DNA from: an uncultured Roseiflexaceae bacterium
GTDB lineage: Bacteria; Chloroflexota; Chloroflexia; Chloroflexales; Roseiflexaceae
Reading direction: 5' to 3'
NCBI GenBank assembly: GCA_903868295.1
Contig: CAIPUQ010000604.1
Location: forward strand, 1-5,000
Length of the DNA: 5,000 nucleotides
This document shows positions 1 to 5,000 of this stretch, in pieces (within the stretch, counting starts at the first letter, position 1; each line of letters starts with the position of its first letter). The position numbers were made by a program, and so were the translations under genes. The notes beneath the pieces were generated by a model, which did no database searches, was not told the origin of the DNA, and saw only the letters and a program-made list of their open reading frames with translations.

Positions 1-82
1 ATCCACAGATGTCGACGTATACGGGCGCTCCATAAGCATCCAACGTGTTCGTCCTACCCGCTTCCTGAAACACTTTGCCCAT
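1..82 (-). CDS. Possible 5' end of an unidentified gene, cut by window start
   Basis: A minus-strand frame opens with ATG at 82-80 and stays open to the window edge, giving 27 codons that begin MGKVFQEAGRTN and end near PVYVDICG. I do not recognise the product. The argument for coding is codon pattern: about 20 of 27 codons begin with a purine and about half with G, as in real genes, whereas other frames here give Arg/His/Cys-rich or stop-bearing peptides. Against it, there is no clear ribosome binding site. The only G-rich stretch upstream (GGGGGTG, 9 bases before the ATG) lies in the arm of the hairpin at 83-121. An alternative reading is a convergent plus-strand gene ending at a TAA at 33-35 (last residues MSTYTGAP), which would suit a bidirectional terminator. 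The evidence does not settle which is right. Confidence 0.35.
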   Translation of the reverse strand, partial: MGKVFQEAGRTNTLDAYGAPVYVDICG

Positions 83-121
83 AGAAAACACCCCCACGCG
101 CTGTACGTGGGGGTGTTTTCT
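83..121. terminator. Bidirectional Rho-independent terminator hairpin
   Basis: A perfect 16-bp inverted repeat (AGAAAACACCCCCACG at 83-98, its complement at 106-121) encloses a 7-base loop. The inner part of the stem is GC-rich with five consecutive C:G pairs. The outer part is A-rich on one arm and T-rich on the other, so a GTTTTCT tract follows the GC stem in either direction of reading. It begins 9 bases past the TAG stop of the 314-residue minus-strand gene and so is its natural terminator. The symmetry would also let it stop a plus-strand transcript entering from the left. Confidence 0.85.
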
Positions 122-130
122 CTCATAAAC

Positions 131-1075
131 CTAGCAGACTAGCTCTACATCGCGGCCGACGACGTGGAGCGTCACCGCATGTACGCCGGTATACACGACC
201 GTGTTTTGTTGCTCGAACACTGGCACCTGCCATTGGCTCCCATTGAGTGCGTAGAAGGTGTTGATATGTGCGACGTGCCGACCCTCACAGAGCATCACTC
301 TGGGCGATTTGGCTGTGCGTACCACATACAACGGCTCGCCATGGCGAAAGGGTGCTTTCGCGCCGACGCCACCCCCCAGATGGCTGTGGAGGAATGCCCG
401 TGTGGTTGCAGCATTCAGGCTTTCACAAAAGGCAACGACCGCGGATCGTTGCGCCTCTCGGCTTGGGAATAACTTGGTTTCGTTTTTGAGGATAGTTTTT
501 TGGCGGTTGCGCATCCGTTGCATCGTAAGGAAAAGCGCATGCACGGCACTGAATAGCTCTGCGCAGAGGATGTCGTTGTGGTAGTGCGCTTGGTGTGCGA
601 TGGCGTTCCGCCATTTGCTGTACTCGAGGATGGCGCTGCGATCTTCGGCAGAGATGTCGCCATATTCACGCAAAAATCCTGCTTTAACCGGGAGAGATGC
701 GTGAACTTCGGTCTCTTCGTTGTATGCCGTACCGAACGTCAGTTGGCTCCGATGTGAAAAGAGCGAGTTTAAACGGTCTTCGAATAATGATGCAAGGGTG
801 GTAAAGAACCCAATGTTGGCGAAGTATTGGCGCGGATCCGTACGCATTGATGCAGACGCGAATGACTCTTGATAGAGTTTGAGCTGTACCGAGACATTCT
901 GCCAGGTTGTCAGTGCTTCGGCCCCTGAGTACGTCAGTTTGCGTGAGATCTTTTTGGTGAGTTCAGGTGGGATGGCACCAAAGTGCTCTTTGGCGGTCAC
1001 ATCGTCACTCCCGTAGCCCTCGAGCCATGATTCGATGGATGCAAATGGAGCGGCGTTTTTGGGGGTACGTGGCAT
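131..1075 (-). CDS. Probable HEPN-domain protein with unrecognised C-terminal region (hypothetical)
   Basis: This encodes a 314-residue soluble protein with no signal peptide or membrane segment; I cannot name a family by overall sequence. Residues about 52-195 look helical. They contain an acidic pair in LFEDRLNSLF (E99, D100) and, further on, KWRNAIAHQ, where R156 and H161 form an R-x4-H motif with Asn after the Arg. That arrangement is the hallmark of HEPN domains, many of which are metal-independent RNases in toxin-antitoxin, abortive-infection and RNA-processing systems. Residues about 240-314 look beta-rich (short segments such as PLYVVRT, VTLHVVGRDVEL) and match nothing I know. The ATG at 1075 is preceded by AAAGGA 7 bases upstream, and the next Met is residue 77. 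It lies 59 bases downstream of the AIM24 gene, with no promoter or terminator seen between, so co-transcription is likely. RNase activity is inference only; other R-x4-H helical proteins are non-catalytic. Confidence 0.85.
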   Translation of the reverse strand: MPRTPKNAAPFASIESWLEGYGSDDVTAKEHFGAIPPELTKKISRKLTYSGAEALTTWQNVSVQLKLYQESFASASMRTDPRQYFANIGFFTTLASLFEDRLNSLFSHRSQLTFGTAYNEETEVHASLPVKAGFLREYGDISAEDRSAILEYSKWRNAIAHQAHYHNDILCAELFSAVHALFLTMQRMRNRQKTILKNETKLFPSREAQRSAVVAFCESLNAATTRAFLHSHLGGGVGAKAPFRHGEPLYVVRTAKSPRVMLCEGRHVAHINTFYALNGSQWQVPVFEQQNTVVYTGVHAVTLHVVGRDVELVC

Positions 1076-1082
1076 TGCGTGG

Positions 1083-1088
1083 TCCTTT
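1083..1088 (-). promoter_or_regulatory. Ribosome binding site of the HEPN-like gene
   Basis: AAAGGA on the minus strand lies 7 bases before the ATG at 1075. It is a good Shine-Dalgarno match and fixes that start, since no other Met codon occurs for 76 residues. Confidence 0.7.
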
Positions 1089-1134
1089 CATTCAGGCTTC
1101 GCATACAGGTACATCGCACGGTGAGGGTCTGTGC

Positions 1135-1971
1135 TTATTTGTTGTGTGAACTTCCAGGGGTACGGATGAGATTCTGCAGGCTTTCGGAATGCATCCGGGT
1201 ATAAAACGATTGCGTAGGCGCAAGCCAGACCTCGCCGGTACCCGTAAATGTTTGGAGCAAACCTTCGCCACTGATGGCCGAACCGAGGAGCGATTTATTG
1301 GACTTCTCGACGCGATATTCGATGTTACCTTTGCGGAGCAGCGCGATGGTCCCATCGACACTCAGTTTTTCGTTGTTGAGGGTGTAGCGGATAACCTCTG
1401 ACGCAGGCACTGGGATAGCCATTACTGCCCAACCGGTGCCAGAAATCTTCGTCTGGAATAACCCTTCACCACCAAGCATGGCCGAAGAGAAGTTCTTTTG
1501 CATGGCAACACCGACTTCGATCGTGCCTTCACTAGCATAGAACAAGCCTTTGTCAATGATTGCTTCTTCGTTGGACAACGCCAAGAGCATGAAATGACCG
1601 AACGTCGGTTCGCAGTAGATGTCACCGACACCGCGATAGCGAGGACGGAAGGTTGTCTCTTGCGTGAGTGCATTGGTCAGCATTTTTTTGGCGAGGCCAC
1701 CCAACCCACCGAGCGTCGTATCTGCGTCGATGTTGCCTTTCATAAATTGCATGACACCCGACTCGAGCTGTGCTGCGCCGTTTTGGAGTTGAATTTTTAT
1801 TTGTTTGAGGCGCATTCCTACCTGGCTTGCGTAGAACAATTTGGCTGCAACATCGAGATTGTCGCTGCCTGCGAGCTGCGTGTATTCGATGACTTCGACA
1901 GAGCTCTGTGCTCCGTTCATGCGTTCGGTCACAATACGAGATTCGGTTGCAGGTGTGTGTGTAATCGACAT
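1135..1971 (-). CDS. AIM24 family protein
   Basis: This encodes a 278-residue protein of the AIM24/TIGR00266 family (PF01987), a beta-rich fold related to the TRAP (trp RNA-binding attenuation protein) barrel. Bacterial members are cytoplasmic and of unknown function; the name comes from a yeast mitochondrial protein needed for inner-membrane organisation. Family features seen: NGAAQLESGVMQFMKGNID (64-82), where an acidic residue and Gly precede a Met/Phe-Lys-Gly-Asn segment; a Gly-rich stretch GGLGGLAKK (88-96); GHFMLLAL (125-132); KGLFYASEGTIEVGV (141-155); and two copies of a GEGL-[FL]-QT-x2-x-GTG motif at 168-180 and 235-246. Length is slightly above the usual 220-270 residues because of a polar N-terminal extension of about 30 residues. 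The start at 1971 fits the promoter (about 30-base leader), but its Shine-Dalgarno is weak (GTGAG), so Met18 is a possible alternative. It is the first gene of a probable two-gene operon with the HEPN-like gene. Confidence 0.93.
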   Translation of the reverse strand: MSITHTPATESRIVTERMNGAQSSVEVIEYTQLAGSDNLDVAAKLFYASQVGMRLKQIKIQLQNGAAQLESGVMQFMKGNIDADTTLGGLGGLAKKMLTNALTQETTFRPRYRGVGDIYCEPTFGHFMLLALSNEEAIIDKGLFYASEGTIEVGVAMQKNFSSAMLGGEGLFQTKISGTGWAVMAIPVPASEVIRYTLNNEKLSVDGTIALLRKGNIEYRVEKSNKSLLGSAISGEGLLQTFTGTGEVWLAPTQSFYTRMHSESLQNLIRTPGSSHNK

Positions 1972-2007
1972 GTTTTCTCACGATCTTTCTAATATCAGTA
2001 CAACGTC

Positions 2008-2036
2008 ATCATAATGAAGCACGCGTTACTCGTCAA
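2008..2036 (-). promoter_or_regulatory. Sigma-70-type promoter of the AIM24 / HEPN-like unit
   Basis: On the minus strand TTGACG (2036-2031) is the -35 box, followed by a 17-base spacer and TATGAT (2013-2008) as the -10 box. Each hexamer matches consensus at 5 of 6 positions and the spacing is optimal. Transcription would start near 2001, leaving a leader of about 30 bases before the AIM24 ATG at 1971. This is the best promoter match seen in the window. Confidence 0.75.
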
Positions 2037-2147
2037 CCAGCGTGGCATACAATCGAGCATGGGCAATTCGTTTTTGACTTCGTATACGGCAACAAACTTG
2101 TGGCAAAACATCCAAACACACACGATTTCCATTATTCACACATGCTA

Positions 2148-2176
2148 TAGAAATACGGATGAATACCGTCTAGAAT
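2148..2176 (+). promoter_or_regulatory. Candidate promoter giving a leaderless ATP-grasp mRNA
   Basis: TAGAAT (2171-2176) matches the -10 consensus at 5 of 6 positions and ends 6 bases before the ATG at 2183. TAGAAA (2148-2153), 17 bases upstream, is a 4-of-6 match to -35. Initiation about 7 bases after the -10 box would fall on the ATG itself, giving a leaderless transcript. The absence of any Shine-Dalgarno sequence before this ATG supports the idea. An extended -10-like TGCTATAGA (2143-2151) is an alternative that would give a leader of about 25 bases, but it lacks a -35 match. Confidence 0.5.
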
Positions 2177-2182
2177 AGTCGT

Positions 2183-3628
2183 ATGCCACACACAGAACTG
2201 TTCCAACACTATGTGCTCGACCACGCATGGGACGAAATGCGTCAGCCTGATGGCCAGGCACGTCTGCAATACCAAGAGTTGCTGCGACGCATGAGTCAGG
2301 TCAACCCCCAAGAGCTCGCCAACCGACAACGGGTGGCAGACGATACGTTTTTGGCACAAGGTGTGACATTCACCGTCTATGGGCACGAAGACGGCACAGA
2401 AAAAATCTTTCCGTTTGATTTGGTACCACGGATTATCACCGATGCCGAATGGCGCACCGTCGAACGTGGGCTGACCCAACGCATCACGGCACTCAACATG
2501 TTTTTGCATGATATCTATCACGACGAGCACATCCTCAACGACGGAATTGTGCCGCGTGATTTGGTGTACAGCTGTCGACAGTATCGGCGTGAGATGCGCG
2601 GTGTGCGCGTGCCACGAGATGTCTATATCAATGTGACGGGGTCGGACTTGGTGCGTCTGCCAGACGGCTCGTTTGCTGTGCTGGAGGATAATCTCCGCGT
2701 GCCGAGTGGTGTGTCCTACATGTTGGTGAATCGGCAGATGAGCAAACGGGTTTTTCCACAGCTGTTTGAACAATACAACGTGCGCCCCATCGAACATTAT
2801 GGCCAAGCATTATTGGCGACGTTGCGTGCACTCGCGCCACATACGAACGAACCAACGATTGTATTGTTGACGCCTGGATCCTACAATTCTGCGTATTTCG
2901 AACACACCTATTTAGCGCGACAGATGGGTATTCATCTTGTCGAAGGTCGCGATTTGATGACCCACAACAACATCGTCTGGATGCGCACGACGAAAGGGTT
3001 ACAGCGCGTCGATGTGATTTATCGCCGTATCGACGACGATTTCATTGACCCGTTGATATTCCGTCCGGACACAATCCTCGGGGTACCGGGATTGATGCAT
3101 GCATACCGCGCAGGAAACGTCGCCATTGCCAATGCAATCGGGACCGGAATTGCCGATGACAAAGCGCTTTACGCCTATGTGCCGGCCATGATTCGATATT
3201 ACAGTGGCCAAGATCCTATTTTGAACAATGTCGAAACGTACTTGCTGCACGATGCGAAACAACGTGCCCATGTGCTCGATAATCTGGCGTCACTCGTCGT
3301 CAAAGCTGTCGGTGAGTCTGGCGGGTACGGAATGCTCATCGGACCGCACAGCACGGCAGCCGAACGCGCAGACTTTGCCGCACGGATCACTGCTGACCCG
3401 CGCGGGTACATCGCACAGCCGACACTGCAGTTATCACGTGCACCATGCATTATCGATGGTCATCTCGAGGCGCGACACGTGGACCTACGACCTTATATCC
3501 TCTATGGGGAGCACGTAACAATTGTCCCTGGGGGATTGACCAGAGTTGCACTCAAGCGGGGATCATTGGTGGTGAACTCATCACAGGGTGGCGGGAGCAA
3601 AGATACCTGGGTCTTGTACGAGGAGTAA
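2183..3628 (+). CDS. Circularly permuted ATP-grasp protein (CP_ATPgrasp, DUF404/DUF407)
   Basis: This encodes 481 residues, the usual length for the family, full-length and cytoplasmic. ATP-grasp enzymes use ATP to make an acyl phosphate that is attacked by an amine or thiol; this permuted clade is predicted to form amide or peptide bonds, substrate unknown. Family segments seen in order: WDEM...DG (16-24), GVTFTVYG (60-67), FPFDLVPRII (76-85), EWRTVERGLTQRITALNMFLHDIY (89-112), VLEDNLRVPSGVSYMLVNR (166-184), YRRIDDDFIDP (280-290), GNVAIANAIGTGIADDKA (311-328), VVKAVGESGGYGMLIG (372-387), VDLRPYILYG (433-442) and VVNSSQGGGSKDTWVL (463-478). K374 with the Gly-rich loop and the acidic/Asn residues of LEDN and DDD are likely nucleotide and metal ligands (inferred from the fold). 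The ATG at 2183 is the first possible start, since an in-frame TAG lies at 2171, and it places WDEM where homologues have it. No Shine-Dalgarno is present. It is first in a cassette with the alpha-E and transglutaminase genes. Confidence 0.95.
   Translation: MPHTELFQHYVLDHAWDEMRQPDGQARLQYQELLRRMSQVNPQELANRQRVADDTFLAQGVTFTVYGHEDGTEKIFPFDLVPRIITDAEWRTVERGLTQRITALNMFLHDIYHDEHILNDGIVPRDLVYSCRQYRREMRGVRVPRDVYINVTGSDLVRLPDGSFAVLEDNLRVPSGVSYMLVNRQMSKRVFPQLFEQYNVRPIEHYGQALLATLRALAPHTNEPTIVLLTPGSYNSAYFEHTYLARQMGIHLVEGRDLMTHNNIVWMRTTKGLQRVDVIYRRIDDDFIDPLIFRPDTILGVPGLMHAYRAGNVAIANAIGTGIADDKALYAYVPAMIRYYSGQDPILNNVETYLLHDAKQRAHVLDNLASLVVKAVGESGGYGMLIGPHSTAAERADFAARITADPRGYIAQPTLQLSRAPCIIDGHLEARHVDLRPYILYGEHVTIVPGGLTRVALKRGSLVVNSSQGGGSKDTWVLYEE
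3621..3625 (+). promoter_or_regulatory. Ribosome binding site of the alpha-E gene
   Basis: AGGAG lies inside the last codons of the ATP-grasp gene and 7 bases before the ATG at 3633. It decides the start: the in-frame ATG at 3588 has no such site and would add 15 residues unlike the family N-terminus. Confidence 0.85.
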
Positions 3629-3632
3629 TCCT

Positions 3633-4601
3633 ATGGCGATGTTGAGTCGCGTCGCTGATTCGCTCTATTGGATGAGCCGATACCTTGAGCGAGCCGAACA
3701 CACAGCACGGTTGCTGGATGTCACCTTGCACCAACTCATCGATGTCGATGCGAGTTTGGCACAGCAACGCTGGTTGCGCCTCTGGGAAGCGCTCCATTAT
3801 GATGACGCCGGCAGAGGGAGTCACGATCCACTACCCGTGATTGCCCAAGTCACGGCAGACGCGCACTATGCCGACTCGATTATGGCAACCTTGACTGCTG
3901 CGCGAGAAAACGCCCGGCAAGTGCGTGAGCATATATCGTCAGAAATGTGGGAGCACATCAATCGCTTATATCTCGAAGCACGGACGACCTGCCAACAACA
4001 GCAATGGCGTGCTGCGCCGAGTCAGTTTTATGGATTTATCAAGTCTGGGTCGCACCTGTTCCAAGGGATCACTGATGCAACGATGCGTCATGGCGAAGGT
4101 TGGGATTACATCCAGATTGGGCGTGCCGTCGAACGAGTGTCGAACACGGCAACCGTGCTGCAGGCACATATGAGTACCTTGCAGGCAGGCTGGCGGCGTG
4201 ACCGCCCGCAGCATGCAGAGTGGATTGGTCTGCTCAAAATGTGTAGTGCCTTCGAAGCGTACTGCAAAGTGCATACTCCCGAGGTCACACCACAGCACCT
4301 CTGTGCATTCTTGTTGTTTGATCCCGAGTTCCCGCGATCGATACGCTTTTGTGCCGACACAATCCATGCTGCTATTTGTCGGAACGCTCAACGCGACCGG
4401 GTACAGACGATCCAACAGCCACAACGTGTATCGGGGCAGTTAAAAGCCAGTCTCGAATACGGATCAATGGACGAGCAGTTAATGCAATTAGGAAGCTTCA
4501 TTCAAACCGTTCGTCTGGGTTGCACCAATATCGACACCGCAATCCATCAAACACATATCGCGTATGCAATCGAGCACTCACTCTTGAATGAGAGGGCATA
4601 A
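3633..4601 (+). CDS. Alpha-E domain protein (DUF403)
   Basis: This encodes 322 residues, the normal family length, of the all-helical alpha-E family (PF04168). The protein has no known catalytic activity and is found almost always beside, or fused to, the permuted ATP-grasp; it is presumed to be its partner. Diagnostic segments: the N-terminal MLSRVADSLYWMSRYLERAE (3-22) with its following TARLLDV; RENARQVREHISSEMWEHIN (91-110); GEGWDYIQIGRAVERVSNTA (154-173); FEAYCK (207-212); and LLFDPEFPRSIRFCADTI (227-244). The repeated Tyr-Leu-Glu-Arg and Ala-Val-Glu-Arg helices carry the conserved Glu-Arg pairs that give the family its name. The start at 3633 is set by AGGAG at 3621-3625 and by the family N-terminus. 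It begins 4 bases after the ATP-grasp stop, and its TAA shares one base with the ATG of the next gene, so translational coupling is expected on both sides. Confidence 0.95.
   Translation: MAMLSRVADSLYWMSRYLERAEHTARLLDVTLHQLIDVDASLAQQRWLRLWEALHYDDAGRGSHDPLPVIAQVTADAHYADSIMATLTAARENARQVREHISSEMWEHINRLYLEARTTCQQQQWRAAPSQFYGFIKSGSHLFQGITDATMRHGEGWDYIQIGRAVERVSNTATVLQAHMSTLQAGWRRDRPQHAEWIGLLKMCSAFEAYCKVHTPEVTPQHLCAFLLFDPEFPRSIRFCADTIHAAICRNAQRDRVQTIQQPQRVSGQLKASLEYGSMDEQLMQLGSFIQTVRLGCTNIDTAIHQTHIAYAIEHSLLNERA
4590..4596 (+). promoter_or_regulatory. Ribosome binding site of the transglutaminase-like gene
   Basis: GAGAGGG lies within the end of the alpha-E coding sequence, 4 bases before the ATG at 4601. 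Spacing is short but usable, and the TAATG stop-start overlap makes re-initiation by the terminating ribosome likely. Confidence 0.55.
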
Positions 4602-5000
4602 TGCGGCATCGAATCATCCACGACACGGTGTTTCGCTATGACCAACCCGTGCACGAAAGTGTGATGGAAGTACGGCTCAATCCAGGCAGCAACGAACGTC
4701 AACGCTGCGAGGAGTTTGTGTTGACGGTCACTCCAAAAACAGTTGTACACACGTACGTCGATGCTGCCCAAAACATCATCAATCACTTCCAGATACCTGG
4801 CCGGCTGACAGAACTCCACGTGAGCGCACAATCCACTGTTGATGTGTACGCACTGGCGCCACTGCCCAACACATTACCCCAAGCGACATGGGAAGAATTT
4901 GAAGCAATGCGCGCTACATCCATGCTCGATATGATGCTCCCGAGTACACATACACGGCCAAGCGCGAGTCTTGATGCATTTATGAGCGAACAGAACGTAC
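4601..5000 (+). CDS. Transglutaminase-like protein, N-terminal part (cut by window end)
   Basis: The frame opens at ATG 4601 and runs off the window after 133 codons. The visible part is the bacterial transglutaminase-like N-terminal beta domain (PF08379): HDTVFRYDQPVHESVMEVRLNPGS (7-30) fits the family pattern of Tyr-x2-Pro-Val followed by an Arg-Leu-x-Pro strand. Next come a Phe-x-Leu-x-Val-x-Pro strand (39-45), D54 with N58 and F63 in place of the usual Asp-x2-Gly-Asn-x3-Phe, and LHVSAQSTVDVY (72-83). The catalytic Cys-His-Asp core (PF01841) should begin beyond position 5000, so activity cannot be judged here. Full-length relatives are about 270-300 residues and occur with ATP-grasp and alpha-E genes; they may cleave or cross-link the amide product. 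The family's Gly before Asn is replaced by Gln (Q57), a minor departure. Start choice rests on the one-base overlap with the alpha-E stop and the GAGAGGG upstream. Confidence 0.88.
   Translation, partial: MRHRIIHDTVFRYDQPVHESVMEVRLNPGSNERQRCEEFVLTVTPKTVVHTYVDAAQNIINHFQIPGRLTELHVSAQSTVDVYALAPLPNTLPQATWEEFEAMRATSMLDMMLPSTHTRPSASLDAFMSEQNV

Larger units (their letters stand above)
1972..2182. other. Divergent intergenic regulatory region
   Basis: These 211 bases separate two divergent units, AIM24 to the left and the ATP-grasp cassette to the right. The region holds the minus-strand promoter at 2008-2036 and a plus-strand promoter candidate just before 2183. The stretch between (about 2040-2145) is AT-richer than the genes and has no good ORF, terminator or convincing operator palindrome. 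Only short coincidental repeats were seen, such as AATAC at 2152 and 2162. Confidence 0.6.

Noticed and set aside
1076..1134. Possible terminator or small gene between AIM24 and the HEPN-like gene
   Set aside because: Only imperfect short repeats (GCAC/GTGC, TGCGA twice) are present, without a GC-rich stem and T-tract, and there is no room for a gene.
1498..1992. Plus-strand open frame (164 codons) opposite the AIM24 gene
   Set aside because: It is antisense to a clear AIM24 coding sequence, with a Cys/His/Arg-rich composition typical of a shadow frame and no ribosome binding site.
2074..2102. TTGACT at 2074-2079 as a -35 box for the plus-strand cassette
   Set aside because: No -10-like hexamer occurs 16-18 bases downstream on the plus strand.
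2152..2169. Short repeats AATAC...AATAC (10-base period) and ACGG...CCGT near the ATP-grasp promoter
   Set aside because: Arms of only 4-5 bases are expected by chance in an AT-rich intergenic region; not enough to call an operator.
2132..2806. Long minus-strand open frame (224 codons) opposite the ATP-grasp gene
   Set aside because: It lies wholly antisense to a well-recognised gene apart from its last codons, is His/Cys-rich, and has no family resemblance; it is a shadow of the real coding frame.
3588..3632. Upstream start for the alpha-E gene (ATG at 3588)
   Set aside because: It would overlap the ATP-grasp gene by 41 bases and add 15 residues not found in the family, while ATG 3633 has AGGAG at ideal spacing and the canonical N-terminus.

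Overview
This window of bacterial DNA has a G+C content of roughly one half, judged by eye. Genes are tightly packed, and the internal operon gene has a good Shine-Dalgarno site. No rRNA, tRNA, CRISPR array, insertion sequence or phage gene was seen. The phylum cannot be fixed from these genes. The gene families occur in Chloroflexota, Cyanobacteria, Proteobacteria, Actinobacteria and others, so any assignment would be a guess.

The layout is two divergent transcription units either side of a 211-base regulatory region (1972-2182). Leftward on the minus strand run an AIM24-family protein gene (1971 to 1135) and, 59 bases further on, a gene for an unrecognised 314-residue protein (1075 to 131). 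The second protein carries an R-N-x3-H motif in a helical region and is read here as a probable HEPN-domain protein. A near-consensus sigma-70-type promoter (TTGACG, 17 bases, TATGAT) precedes the AIM24 gene. A perfect 16-bp GC-rich hairpin with T-tracts lies 9 bases beyond the stop of the second gene. Left of the hairpin, a short minus-strand reading frame with coding-like codons may be the start of another gene that leaves the window.

Rightward on the plus strand runs a three-gene cassette: a circularly permuted ATP-grasp protein (2183-3628), an alpha-E (DUF403) protein (3633-4601) and a transglutaminase-like protein cut by the window end (4601-5000+). The genes are 4 bases apart and then overlap by one base, so they are almost certainly co-transcribed and translationally coupled. 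This set is a known conserved neighbourhood, predicted by comparative genomics to be an ATP-dependent peptide or amide-bond-forming system with an associated transglutaminase or peptidase. Its chemical product is not established to my knowledge. The first gene has no Shine-Dalgarno site and a -10-like TAGAAT ending 6 bases before its ATG, which suggests a leaderless mRNA.

The points most worth a second look are the HEPN-like protein with its unrecognised C-terminal region downstream of AIM24, the leaderless start of the ATP-grasp cassette, and the uncharacterised biochemistry of that cassette. I see no clearly new multi-gene system.
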